NCBI RefSeq assembly: GCF_900188205.1
Contig: NZ_FZOH01000002.1
Location: 434,001-498,000 of the forward strand
Source: Geodermatophilus saharensis
GTDB lineage: Bacteria; Actinomycetota; Actinomycetes; Mycobacteriales; Geodermatophilaceae
DNA length: 64,000 bases
Direction of reading: 5' to 3'
Shown: positions 1-7,953 of the stretch, in pieces
Layout of the letters: each line of letters starts with the position of its first letter
Position numbering within the stretch: the stretch's first letter is position 1
Made by a program: the position numbers and the translations under genes
The notes under the pieces: model-generated
The model's database searches: none
Seen by the model: the letters and a program-made list of their open reading frames with translations, nothing else
Told to the model about the DNA's origin: nothing

Positions 1-1372
1 GCTGCAGCCGGTGCTCCACCGTGCGCAGGAACCGGTAGGAGGCGATGAGGGTGTCGGCGTCGTCCCGGCCGACGTAGCCGCCGGACCGGAGCGCGGCCAG
101 CGCGGGCAGCGTGCCGCCGACGTGCAGCCGGACGTCCACCCGCCCGTGCACCAGCTGCAGCAGCTGCACGGCGAACTCCACGTCGCGCAGCCCGCCGCGA
201 CCGAGCTTGAGCTCCCGGTCGGCCTGCGCGGGCGGGACGTGCTCCTCGACCCGGCGGCGCATCGCCTGGATCTCGCCGACGAAGCCGGGCCGGTCACCGG
301 CCTGCCAGACCAGCGGGAACAGCTCGTCGACGTACCCGCGGCCGAGGTCGGGGTCGCCGGCGACCGGGCGCATCTTGAGCAGGGCCTGGAACTCCCAGGT
401 GCTGGCCCACTGCCGGTAGTACGCGGCGTGGCCGGCCAGCGTGCGCACCAGCGGCCCGGCCTTGCCCTCCGGGCGCAGCGCGGCGTCGACCTCCCAGGCG
501 GCCTGCCCGCAGATCCGCATGAGCGCGGCGGCCACCCGGGTGGCGCTCTGCACGGCCGCCTGCTCGCCGTCCCCGACCTCGACCGGCTCGGCCACGAAGA
601 CGACGTCGACGTCGCTGACGTAGTTGAGCTCCCGGCCGCCGCACTTGCCCAGACCGATGACGGCCAGCCGGCAGGCCGCGGCGCTCTCGGGCTGCTCGGC
701 GACGGCGATGGCCAGCCCGGCGGTGAGCACCGCGGCGGCGATGTCGGCGAGCTCGCCGGCGACGTCCTCGGCCGGCAGCCCCTCCCCCAGGTCGCGCCCG
801 GCCAGGCTCAGCACGGCCCGCCGGTGGGCCAGCCGGAGCGCGGCGACCCGCTGCGGCGAGGCGTCGGGCGCGGCGCGGCCCAGCCGGACGCCCCACGGCG
901 GGTCGTCGGGGTCGGCGCCGACGGCGACCAGCAGCTGCCGCTCCAGCGCCAGCGCGGTGGGCCGCGTCGGGCCGCGGGTGTCGTCGTCGAGGACGGTCCA
1001 GTCGCCGGGGTGGGCGGCGAGGTGGTCGGCCAGGCCGGCGCTGGCGCCCAGGACCGACAGCAGCCGGGCGCGCAGCGTCGCCGAGCCGCGCAGCCGGGCG
1101 AGCAGCGCGGCCGCCGACCCGCCGGTGGGGTCGGCGGCGTCGAGCGCCTCGACCAGGCGGGTGAGCGAGCGGACGGCGAGGTCGGGGTCGCCGGCGCGCG
1201 CCAGCGCGGACACCACCGGGCCGGCCTCGGGGTCGGCCGGCTCGTTGCGGTCGAGGTCCCACAGCCCCAGGGCGGGGTCGGACAGCAGCAGCGCCGCCCG
1301 CTCGCCGTCGAGGAAACCGAAGCGGACCAGCCGCACGACCGCGGGGCGGGGCACCTCCCGCGCGGTGGTCAC
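1..1372 (-). CDS. glnE: Glutamine synthetase adenylyltransferase/deadenylylase, N-terminal part (runs off left edge)
   Basis: GlnE adds and removes AMP on glutamine synthetase according to nitrogen status. About 457 N-terminal residues are visible; the family is usually about 950-1000, so the second transferase domain lies outside the window. Near residues 241-260 is the nucleotidyltransferase signature GGRELNYVSDVDVV with its paired aspartates. Near residues 386-405 is the LGRGGLRDVEF motif typical of GlnE. The GTG start at 1372 follows the amidotransferase stop by four bases, so the two are probably co-transcribed with glnA2 upstream. No strong Shine-Dalgarno sequence was seen, so the exact start is less certain than the identity. 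Confidence 0.92.
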   Translation of the reverse strand, partial: MTTAREVPRPAVVRLVRFGFLDGERAALLLSDPALGLWDLDRNEPADPEAGPVVSALARAGDPDLAVRSLTRLVEALDAADPTGGSAAALLARLRGSATLRARLLSVLGASAGLADHLAAHPGDWTVLDDDTRGPTRPTALALERQLLVAVGADPDDPPWGVRLGRAAPDASPQRVAALRLAHRRAVLSLAGRDLGEGLPAEDVAGELADIAAAVLTAGLAIAVAEQPESAAACRLAVIGLGKCGGRELNYVSDVDVVFVAEPVEVGDGEQAAVQSATRVAAALMRICGQAAWEVDAALRPEGKAGPLVRTLAGHAAYYRQWASTWEFQALLKMRPVAGDPDLGRGYVDELFPLVWQAGDRPGFVGEIQAMRRRVEEHVPPAQADRELKLGRGGLRDVEFAVQLLQLVHGRVDVRLHVGGTLPALAALRSGGYVGRDDADTLIASYRFLRTVEHRLQ

Positions 1373-1376
1373 CGGG

Positions 1377-2111
1377 TCACACCGCGCGGCGGGCGGCGCG
1401 CACCAGGTCGGCGAAGCGGGCGGCGAACGGCGCCCAGATCTCCTCCAGGTCCGGGTGCACCGCGTCGGTCAGCCGGACCAGCGTCTCGCGGTCCCACGGG
1501 CTCGCCGCGACACCGACGGTGTCCCGCTCGGCCCACTCGCGGACGATCTCCGGCGTCGTCTCGATGTGGAACTGCACCCCGTAGACGTGCCGGCCCACGC
1601 GGAAGGCCTGGTGGGCGTACACCGGGCTGCTGGCCAGCAGCGTGGCGCCGGTGGGCAGCTCGCAGATCTCGTCGTGGTGGAACTGGACGACGTCCGGTGA
1701 GAGCGGGAGGGGGCCGAAGACCGGGTCCCCGGCGGCGGCGTCGCGCTTGGCCACGAGCAGCGCCCCGACCTCCGGGCCCTCGACCCCCTCGCGCACCCGC
1801 CCGCCGCCGGCCTGCGCCAGCAGCTGCGAGCCCAGGCACACGCCCAGGGTCGGGACGTCGTCGGCGAGCGCCTTGGCCAGCAGCGCGCGGACCGGCTCCA
1901 GCTCGGTGGCGGCGTCGTCGACGCTGGACTGCGGCCCGCCCGTCACGAGCAGCCCGTCGTGGCCGGTGAGGTCGGCGGGGACCTCGTCGCCGGCGTCGAG
2001 GTGCCGCTCGTCGAGCTCCAGGCCGGCGGCGCGCAGCCACTCGCCCAGCCGTGCGGGCGGGGCGGTGTCACTGGGGACGACGACGAGCAGGCGGGCGGGC
2101 TGGTCCGGCAC
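1377..2111 (-). CDS. Class I glutamine amidotransferase (GATase1), GMP-synthase-like
   Basis: A 244-residue stand-alone GATase1 domain. The nucleophile elbow GVCLGSQLL places Cys92, and the catalytic His/Glu pair lies in VQFHIE (His182, Glu184). Such proteins hydrolyse glutamine, or act on gamma-glutamyl substrates. No synthase partner domain is present, so the acceptor is unknown. It sits between glnA2 and glnE in one same-strand group, which ties it to glutamine metabolism. In mycobacteria glnE lies directly between glnA1 and glnA2, so this gene is an added member here. Start is GTG. Confidence 0.85.
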   Translation of the reverse strand: MPDQPARLLVVVPSDTAPPARLGEWLRAAGLELDERHLDAGDEVPADLTGHDGLLVTGGPQSSVDDAATELEPVRALLAKALADDVPTLGVCLGSQLLAQAGGGRVREGVEGPEVGALLVAKRDAAAGDPVFGPLPLSPDVVQFHHDEICELPTGATLLASSPVYAHQAFRVGRHVYGVQFHIETTPEIVREWAERDTVGVAASPWDRETLVRLTDAVHPDLEEIWAPFAARFADLVRAARRAV

Positions 2112-2237
2112 GGCCCCGAGATTAGTTGAAGGACCTCGTCGCCCCCCGCGCCTCGCCCGCTCGGCACGGGCCCCTGCGACGAGGCCGTTCCATCCCCTCA
2201 GGGCCGCCCGCAGGTGCCTTTGTCGCGCTATTGGCCC

Positions 2238-3578
2238 TCAGAGGCCCGGGAGGTAGCGCTTGAGCTCGAAGGGGGTGACGTTCTGGCGGTAGGAGTTGAA
2301 CTCCTCCCACTTGTTGCGCAGGAAGAACTCGAACACGTGCTCGCCGAGGGTCTCGGCGACCAGCTCGCTGCCCTGCATCGCCGTCAGCGCCTCCCCCAGG
2401 GAGACCGGCAGGTCCTCGTAGCCGGCGGCGCGGCGCTCGGTGTCGGTGAGCGACCAGACGTCGTCCTCGGCCTCGGGCGGCAGGTCGTAGCCCTTCTCGA
2501 TGCCGCGCAACCCGGCGGCGAGCAGGACGGCGAAGGTCAGGTAGGGGTTGCAGGCGGAGTCCGGGGAGCGGACCTCGACGCGCGCCGACTGGCCCTTGTT
2601 CGGCTTGTAGGAGGGCAGCCGCACCAGCGCCGAGCGGTTGGCCCGGCCCCAGGTGGCCGCCGTCGGCGCCTCGGTGCCGGCCAGCAGCCGCCGGTAGGAG
2701 TTGACTGTCTGGTTGGTGACGGCGGTGAACTCGCGGGCGTGGGTGAGCAGGCCGGCGATGAACTGCCGCCCGGTCGCCGACAGCCGGATCGGGTCGCCCG
2801 CGTCGTGGAAGGCGTTGCGGTCGCCCTCGAACAGCGACACGTGGGTGTGCATGGCCGAGCCGGCGAGCTCGGTGAACGGCTTGGGCATGAACGTGGCGTG
2901 CACGCCCTGGGCGAGGGCGACCTCGCGGACGACGTGCCGCAGCGTCATCACGTTGTCGGCCATCGACAGCGCGTCGGCGTAGCGCAGGTCGATCTCCTGC
3001 TGGCCGGGCGCGACCTCGTGGTGGCTGAACTCCACCGAGATGCCCATGGCCTCCAGCGCGAAGACCGCCTCGCGGCGGAAGTCGTGCGCCACGTCGTGGG
3101 TGGACAGGTCGAAGTAGCCGCCGGTGTCGGCCGGCTGCGGCGGGCTGCCGTCGGTGGGCAGGTCCTCGATCAGGAAGAACTCCACCTCGGGGTGGGTGTA
3201 GAAGGTGAAGCCCATCTCGGCGGCCTTCGACAGCGCCCGCCGCAGCACGTGCCGCGGGTCGGCCCAGGACGGCGAGCCGTCGGGCAGCGTGATGTCGCAG
3301 AACATCCGCGCGGTGTCGCTGGGCTGCCCCTTGCTCGCCGGCATCACCTGGAAGGTGCCCGGGTCGGGCTTGGCGAGCATGTCGGACTCGTAGACCCGCG
3401 CGAAGCCCTCGATCGCCGAGCCGTCGAAGCCGATGCCCTCGGCGAAGGCGGCCTCGATCTCGGCCGGGGCGACGGCGACGGCCTTGAGGTAGCCCGAGAC
3501 GTCGGTGAACCACAGCCGCACGAAGCGGATGTCGCGTTCCTCCAGGGTGCGCAGGACGAACTCCTGCTGTCGGTCCAT
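2238..3578 (-). CDS. glnA2: Glutamine synthetase, type I (GlnA2-like)
   Basis: ATP-dependent synthesis of glutamine from glutamate and ammonia. The 446-residue protein closely follows mycobacterial GlnA2 from its first residues (MDRQQEFVLRTLEERDIRF). It shows the beta-grasp N domain with FTDVSGYLKAV, the EVEFFLIE and HHEVAPGQQEIDLRYAD active-site segments, the ATP-binding KPFTELAGSAMHTH region and the NRSALVR loop. Tyr364 in GYDLPPE matches the position adenylylated by GlnE in alpha-type enzymes, which fits the nearby glnE. An in-frame ATG nine bases upstream (3587) is also possible. I chose 3578 by similarity to the family. Confidence 0.93.
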   Translation of the reverse strand: MDRQQEFVLRTLEERDIRFVRLWFTDVSGYLKAVAVAPAEIEAAFAEGIGFDGSAIEGFARVYESDMLAKPDPGTFQVMPASKGQPSDTARMFCDITLPDGSPSWADPRHVLRRALSKAAEMGFTFYTHPEVEFFLIEDLPTDGSPPQPADTGGYFDLSTHDVAHDFRREAVFALEAMGISVEFSHHEVAPGQQEIDLRYADALSMADNVMTLRHVVREVALAQGVHATFMPKPFTELAGSAMHTHVSLFEGDRNAFHDAGDPIRLSATGRQFIAGLLTHAREFTAVTNQTVNSYRRLLAGTEAPTAATWGRANRSALVRLPSYKPNKGQSARVEVRSPDSACNPYLTFAVLLAAGLRGIEKGYDLPPEAEDDVWSLTDTERRAAGYEDLPVSLGEALTAMQGSELVAETLGEHVFEFFLRNKWEEFNSYRQNVTPFELKRYLPGL

Positions 3579-3782
3579 GCTCGCCATGATCGGGTCCGCT
3601 CGTGTCCGGGGTGTGACGTCGGTGCACAGCCTGCCCGCTGCGGCCCGCGCGCACACCGCCGCCCCGCCGCACCCGGCGAGACCGCCGTGACCCCCGACCC
3701 GACCGGACGCTGGCAGGATCCCGGCGGAACGGGGCCGTCCGGCCGCTGGTGGCCGGGGCCCGGCCCCGGCCAGGCTGCCCCC

Positions 3783-4319
3783 GTGACGACGACCTCCCCG
3801 CCCCTCGCCGGCCCGGTGGCCACCGCCGCAGCCGCGCTCGCCGCCCAGCAGCGCCGCGTGTCCGACCTGCTGGCCCGCGCCGCCGGGCTCCCCGTCCGCC
3901 CGCTGGCCCCGGAGGCCCGCCGCCGGCTGGTGGACCTCGGGCACTTCCCCGCCTACACCGGCGAGCTGGACTGGACGCCGGATGAGGTCGCCGGCCACCT
4001 GCGCGACAGCGCCCGCGTCTTCACCGACCGCATCGAGCGGATCGGCCGGGGCACCCGCCCGGCGCTGCCCGACTTCGTCCCCGACGCCCCCGAGCGGGTC
4101 GCCGGCTACCGCGCCACCCCGCCGGCGGTGCTGGTCGCCGAGCTGGCAGGAGCGCAGGAGGGGCTGCTGCGCGCGGTCGCGGCGGTGCGGCCCGGGCAGC
4201 TCGCCCTGGAGGGGGTGCACGAGGTCGACGGCCCGGTCAGGCTCGCCGACCTGCTGACCTTCCTCCCCGCGCACCAGCGCGACCACGCCGAGCAGCTCGC
4301 GGCGCTGGTCGGCGGCTGA
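3783..4319 (+). CDS. DinB-like / mycothiol-dependent maleylpyruvate isomerase-like protein
   Basis: A 178-residue helical protein resembling the DinB superfamily. It has an early DLGHFPAYTGELDWTPDEV stretch, GHLRDSARVFTDRIERI, and a C-terminal FLPAHQRDHAEQL whose histidines fit the metal site of four-helix DinB proteins. Members bind a divalent metal and many use mycothiol or a related thiol in actinobacteria; the substrate here is unknown. The GTG at 3783 begins the conserved region, since upstream sequence in this frame is low complexity. It is divergent from glnA2 with about 200 bases between them. Confidence 0.65.
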   Translation: MTTTSPPLAGPVATAAAALAAQQRRVSDLLARAAGLPVRPLAPEARRRLVDLGHFPAYTGELDWTPDEVAGHLRDSARVFTDRIERIGRGTRPALPDFVPDAPERVAGYRATPPAVLVAELAGAQEGLLRAVAAVRPGQLALEGVHEVDGPVRLADLLTFLPAHQRDHAEQLAALVGG

Positions 4320-4344
4320 GCGCGGGCGTCCGGGCCGGCGCACC

Positions 4345-5577
4345 TCAGCCGGCGGCCACCAGGCTCTCCAGCGGCGTGTCCGGGTCGGCGAGCGCGGCGG
4401 GGTCCACCGGGCGGCCCGAGCGGACCAGCGCCTGGACCGCCTCGGTGACGTCCCAGACGTCGACGTTCATGCCCGCCGTCACCCGCCCGGCGCCGTCGAG
4501 CCAGAAGGCGGTGAACGGGCCGTGCTCCGGGTCCCCGCGGCAGACGACGGTGTGCTCCGGCCGGCCGAGCCCCGAGTACTCCATGCCCAGCTCGTACTGG
4601 TCGGAGAAGAAGTAGGGCAGCCGGTCGTAGGCGACCTCCTGGCCGAGCATCGACCGCGCCGCGGCCGGCCCCTGGTTGAGCGCGTTGGCCCAGTGCTCCA
4701 CCCGCACGGGCCGGCCGTAGAGCGGGTGGTGGGCGGCGGCGACGTCCCCCGCGGCGTACACGTCGGGGGCGGAGGTGCGCAGGGCGGCGTCGGTGCGGAC
4801 CCCGTCGCCGACGTCGAGCCCCGCGTCCACGGCCGGCCCGGTCTCCGGCACCACCCCGATGCCGACGACGACGAGGTCAGCGGGCAGCTGCTCGCCGCCG
4901 TCGAGCTCCACCCCGGTGACGCGGCCGGCGGGCGCGACGACGCCCCGGACGGCGGTGCGGGTGCGCAGGTCGACGCCGTGGGAGCGGTGCAGCCGCGCGA
5001 ACACCTCTCCCATCCGCGGCCCCAGGACGCCGTGCAGCGGGGTCGGCTGCGGCTCGACGACGGTCACCCGGTGGCCGTGGACGCGGGCGGCGGCGGCCAC
5101 CTCCAGGCCGATCCACCCGGCACCGACCACGACGACGCGCCGGCCGCCGCCGGCGAGGTCGGCCACCAGCCGGTCGGCGTCGGCCAGGGTGCGCAGGTGG
5201 CGCACCCCGTCGGCGTCGGCACCGGGGACCGCCAGCCGGCGCGGCGCGGCGCCGGTGGCCAGGAGCAGCCGCGAGTACCCGAGCCGCTCGCCGGTGCCCA
5301 GCTCCACCCGGTGCGCGGCGGGGTCGAGACCGACGGCGCGCGCCCCGGTCCTGAGGTCGACGTCGTGCGCCTCGTACCAGCCGGGAGCGAGGACGGCGGC
5401 CTCCTCGCGGGCCGCCGTGCCCAGGAGGTAGCCCTTCGACAGCGGTGGTCGCTCGTAGGGGACCTCCGGCTCGGCCGCGACGAGGACGACCGGGCCGGCG
5501 AAGCCCTCGGCGCGCAGGGTCTCGGCGGCCTTGGCGCCGGCGAGGCCGCCACCGACGATGACGAACGGGGTGTCCAC
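4345..5577 (-). CDS. FAD/NAD(P)-dependent ferredoxin reductase-like oxidoreductase
   Basis: A 410-residue pyridine nucleotide-disulphide oxidoreductase of the rubredoxin/ferredoxin reductase class. It has an FAD dinucleotide fold at the N terminus (VIVGGGLAGAKAAETL), a second NAD(P) fold around residues 145-175 (VVVVGAGWIGLEVAAAA), the late FAD motif VYAAGDVAAAHHP, and a C-terminal reductase domain (FFSDQYELGMEYSG). It likely passes electrons from NAD(P)H to a ferredoxin or oxygenase partner. It starts with GTG 14 bases after the folE stop, so it is probably the second gene of a folE operon and would share its promoter and operator. Confidence 0.85.
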   Translation of the reverse strand: MDTPFVIVGGGLAGAKAAETLRAEGFAGPVVLVAAEPEVPYERPPLSKGYLLGTAAREEAAVLAPGWYEAHDVDLRTGARAVGLDPAAHRVELGTGERLGYSRLLLATGAAPRRLAVPGADADGVRHLRTLADADRLVADLAGGGRRVVVVGAGWIGLEVAAAARVHGHRVTVVEPQPTPLHGVLGPRMGEVFARLHRSHGVDLRTRTAVRGVVAPAGRVTGVELDGGEQLPADLVVVGIGVVPETGPAVDAGLDVGDGVRTDAALRTSAPDVYAAGDVAAAHHPLYGRPVRVEHWANALNQGPAAARSMLGQEVAYDRLPYFFSDQYELGMEYSGLGRPEHTVVCRGDPEHGPFTAFWLDGAGRVTAGMNVDVWDVTEAVQALVRSGRPVDPAALADPDTPLESLVAAG

Positions 5578-5591
5578 GGGTCCGGCTCCTC

Positions 5592-6236
5592 TCAGGCGGC
5601 CGTGCCGGTCAGTGCGAAGAACTCCTGCCGCGAGCGCGCGTCCTCGCGCAGCAGGCCGTGCAGGGCGGAGGTGATCGTGCGGGAGCCGGCGGCGCGCACG
5701 CCGCGCAGCGACATGCACTGGTGCTCGGCCTCGATGACCACCCCGACGCCCCGCGGGGCGAGGTGGTCCCACAGCCAGTCGGCGACCTGCTGGGTCAGCC
5801 GCTCCTGCACCTGCAGGTCCCGCGCGAACGACTCGAGCACCCGGGCCAGCTTGGACAGGCCCAGGATCCGCTCACCGGGGAGGTAGCCGATCGACGCGAC
5901 GCCGGTGAACGGCAGCAGGTGGTGCTCGCACAGCGACTGGACGGGGATGCCCGTGGCGATCACCAGCTCGTCGTAGCCCTCGTCGTTGGGGAAGGTGGTC
6001 AGCTCGAACGGGCGGCCGGTGAGCAGCTCGGTGAGGGCGTCGGCGACGCGGCGGGGCGTCTCGGCCAGGTGCGGGTCGGCGGGGTCCCGGCCGAGCGCCC
6101 GCAGCAGCTCGGCGACCGCGCGCTCGGTCGCCGGGCGGTCCACGGCGCCGGCCTCCCGTACGAAACGGAGGGCCCGGGGACGGCCCGCGGGCGAGGGCCC
6201 CGGGTCGGTGGCGCATCGGGTCGACTGGGTGGTCAC
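5592..6236 (-). CDS. folE: GTP cyclohydrolase I
   Basis: Converts GTP to 7,8-dihydroneopterin triphosphate, the first step to folate and pterins. The 214-residue protein has the zinc ligands Cys103 and His106 in SLCEHHLLPF and Cys174 in EHQCMSLRG. It also has the GTP-binding YLPGERILGLSK and the family C terminus ending HGLLREDARSRQEFFALTG. A GTG start at 6236 follows a good AGGAGG ribosome site five bases upstream. No other folate gene is adjacent. The promoter carries a palindromic element shared with the neighbouring HTH regulator gene, implying regulation unusual for folE. Confidence 0.95.
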   Translation of the reverse strand: MTTQSTRCATDPGPSPAGRPRALRFVREAGAVDRPATERAVAELLRALGRDPADPHLAETPRRVADALTELLTGRPFELTTFPNDEGYDELVIATGIPVQSLCEHHLLPFTGVASIGYLPGERILGLSKLARVLESFARDLQVQERLTQQVADWLWDHLAPRGVGVVIEAEHQCMSLRGVRAAGSRTITSALHGLLREDARSRQEFFALTGTAA

Positions 6237-6244
6237 GGGACCTC

Positions 6245-6265
6245 CTCTAAGACCAACGAGGGTTG
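6245..6265. promoter_or_regulatory. Operator-like element upstream of folE
   Basis: The 21-nt element CTCTA-AGACCAACGAGGGTTG matches the one at 7006-7026 (CTCTA-GAACCAACGGAGGTTC) at 16 of 21 positions. The core is an imperfect inverted repeat, ACC/GGT around AACGA. It lies between the predicted folE minus 10 box and the GTG codon, overlapping the expected transcription start, where a repressor would block initiation. The likely binder is the COG2345 regulator encoded next door; that is inference. Confidence 0.65.
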
Positions 6266-6267
6266 AC

Positions 6268-6297
6268 AGTAGAGACCCCGGCGCGCCGGCCTGTCAA
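6268..6297 (-). promoter_or_regulatory. Predicted folE promoter
   Basis: On the minus strand a perfect minus 35 box TTGACA (6292-6297) is 18 bases from a minus 10 box TCTACT (6268-6273). The minus 35 overlaps the stop codon of the upstream regulator gene. The same segment holds an 8-bp inverted repeat, GTTGACAG (6262-6269) and CTGTCAAC (6291-6298), around a GC-rich centre. That repeat could instead be a terminator or a second operator. Confidence 0.55.
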
Positions 6298-6998
6298 CGG
6301 TCGCGCGCACCGCCGCCGGGGTCGCGGTCGCCGCCGTCCAGCTGCACGCAGCAGGCGCCGGCGCCCGGCCGCAGCCGGGCGGTCAGGCCACCGGCACCGA
6401 CACCGGCCAGCACCCCCTCCAGGAGCCGCAGGTTCATGCCGCACACCAGCTCGGTGTGGGTGCGCGCCAGGGTGTGGAACGGACAGTTCCGGAGGGTGAC
6501 CGACTCCCCCGCGCGCTGCGGCTCGTAGCCGTGCTCCTCCAGCACCCGGAGGACGGCCTCCCGCCCCCCGGCCCCGTCGACGGCGGCCGCGAACTCCCGG
6601 CCCCGCGCGTGGGCGAGGCGGTCGAGGACGGCCGCCGGCCGCTCCCCCGACTCCTCCGCCTCGGTCAGGGCGGCCGCGAGGAGCTCACCGGCCAGGTCGT
6701 AGCGGCGCTCGGGCAGCGAGACCGACACGGAGCACTCCGCACGCCGGTAGAGCTTCGCGGGCCGGCCGGCACCGGGGCCGCTGCGGCCGGTGCGCCGCTC
6801 GTAGTGCACGGCGAGCAGCCCGTCGGCCACGAGCCGGTCGAGGTGGAAGGCCACCGTCGCCCGGGGGACGTCGAGGGCGCCGGCCACCTCGTCGCGGCCG
6901 ACCGGCTCCGGCTGGCGGACGACGTGGTCGTAGAGCCGGCGGCGGGTGGGCTCGGCCAGGGCGGCGACGGCGGCGACCTGGGCCGTGCGGGGATCCAC
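6294..6998 (-). CDS. COG2345 (ArsR/SufR-like) transcriptional regulator with C-terminal cysteines
   Basis: A 234-residue DNA-binding regulator. Residues about 12-70 form a winged helix-turn-helix (LAEPTRRRLYDHVV, then VPRATVAFHLDRLVADGLL). A linker GPGAGRPAKLYRR follows, and a C-terminal domain carries Cys172, Cys186 and Cys216/Cys217 in NCPFH, LVCGMNLRLLEGVL and GACCVQL. This spacing resembles Fe-S-sensing SufR-type proteins, so cluster or metal binding is plausible but unproven. GTG start. The minus 10-like TAGAGT ends only six bases before it, suggesting a leaderless mRNA. An operator-like palindrome in its promoter and another before folE suggest autoregulation and control of folE. Confidence 0.8.
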   Translation of the reverse strand: MDPRTAQVAAVAALAEPTRRRLYDHVVRQPEPVGRDEVAGALDVPRATVAFHLDRLVADGLLAVHYERRTGRSGPGAGRPAKLYRRAECSVSVSLPERRYDLAGELLAAALTEAEESGERPAAVLDRLAHARGREFAAAVDGAGGREAVLRVLEEHGYEPQRAGESVTLRNCPFHTLARTHTELVCGMNLRLLEGVLAGVGAGGLTARLRPGAGACCVQLDGGDRDPGGGARDR

Positions 6999-7005
6999 GC
7001 GCGCA

Positions 7006-7026
7006 CTCTAGAACCAACGGAGGTTC
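7006..7026. promoter_or_regulatory. Operator-like palindrome upstream of the HTH regulator and slipin
   Basis: GAACC-AACGGA-GGTTC (7011-7026) has perfect 5-bp arms and is preceded by CTCTA. It is the second copy of the element before folE. On the minus strand it fills the spacer just upstream of TAGAGT (7005-7010), the likely minus 10 of the regulator, as expected for autorepression. It also lies about 95 bases upstream of the divergent slipin start and might affect that gene. Confidence 0.65.
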
Positions 7027-7119
7027 GCCAAACAGTTCCCCGTGGCCGCCCGGAGACCTACGCTGGGCACGTCGCCACCGGCGTCCACGGCAGGCACCGG
7101 GACGACGTCGGAGGACGAG

Positions 7120-7950
7120 ATGGACGCGATCCTCGTGGTCCTGGCGATCGTGCTGGCGGGCCTGCTCCTCCTGGCCGGTGCCAGCGTCCGCGTCGTGACC
7201 CAGTTCGAGCGCGGCGTGGTGCTCCGCTTCGGACGGCTGCAGGGTGAGCCGCGGCCGCCGGGGCTCACCCTCCTCGCCCCGGTCGCCGACCGGCTGCACA
7301 AGGTCAACGTGCAGGTCGTCACGCTGCCCGTCCCGGCCCAGGAGGGCATCACGCGGGACAACGTGACGGTGAAGGTCGACGCGGTCGTCTACTACCGGGT
7401 GTTCGACCCGGTGCGGGTGGTCGTCGACGTGCAGAACTACCAGGCGGCGATCGCCCAGGTCGCGCAGGCGTCGCTGCGCTCGGTCATCGGCAAGAGCGAC
7501 CTCGACGACCTGCTCTCCAACCGCGAGCGGCTCAACCAGGGCCTGGAGCTGATGCTCGACTCCCCCGCCGTCGACTGGGGCGTGCACGTCGACCGGGTCG
7601 ACATCAAGGACGTCGCCCTGCCGGAGTCGATGAAGCGGTCGATGTCGCGGCAGGCGGAGGCCGAGCGGGAGCGGCGGTCGCGGGTGATCACCGCCGAGGG
7701 CGAGCTGCAGGCCTCGCGGACGCTGGCCGAGGCCGCCGGGGTGATGGCGGCCGAGCCGGCCGCGCTGCAGCTGCGCCTGCTCCAGACCATGGTCGAGGTG
7801 GCTGCGGAGAAGAACTCGACGGTGGTCCTGCCGTTCCCGGTCGAGCTGCTGCGCTTCCTCGAGCGCGCCACCCCCGCAGCCGCCCCGGCGGAGGTCCCGG
7901 CGCCCCGGCCGGCGGCCGACGACGCCCCGGTGCCCGCCGACGGCCGCTGA
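7120..7950 (+). CDS. Slipin / SPFH (band 7) membrane protein
   Basis: A 276-residue stomatin-like protein. A single N-terminal membrane segment (residues about 3-22, ILVVLAIVLAGLLLLAG) is followed by an SPFH domain. The domain contains the slipin hallmarks FERGVVLRFGRLQG, PVPAQEGITRDNVTVKVDAVVYYRV and RSVIGKSDLDDLLSNRERLN. A charged helical region follows (MKRSMSRQAEAERERRSRVI). Family members oligomerise in membrane microdomains. No NfeD partner protease is adjacent. The ATG follows a GGAGGA ribosome site; the tail is rich in Pro and Ala. Confidence 0.9.
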   Translation: MDAILVVLAIVLAGLLLLAGASVRVVTQFERGVVLRFGRLQGEPRPPGLTLLAPVADRLHKVNVQVVTLPVPAQEGITRDNVTVKVDAVVYYRVFDPVRVVVDVQNYQAAIAQVAQASLRSVIGKSDLDDLLSNRERLNQGLELMLDSPAVDWGVHVDRVDIKDVALPESMKRSMSRQAEAERERRSRVITAEGELQASRTLAEAAGVMAAEPAALQLRLLQTMVEVAAEKNSTVVLPFPVELLRFLERATPAAAPAEVPAPRPAADDAPVPADGR

Positions 7951-7953
7951 GCC

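Noticed and set aside
11..1969. Very long plus-strand reading frame opposite glnE and the amidotransferase
   Set aside because: Its protein is low-complexity Arg/Pro/Gly sequence. The opposite strand encodes recognisable enzymes; long shadow frames are expected at this GC content.
2134..2184. Hairpin between glnA2 and the amidotransferase gene as terminator
   Set aside because: The stem is 9 bp but the loop is 33 nt, and the genes look like one transcription unit. Support is too weak to list.
2214..4319. 701-codon plus-strand frame covering glnA2
   Set aside because: Only its last 178 codons, from GTG 3783, look like a real protein. The rest is antisense to glnA2.
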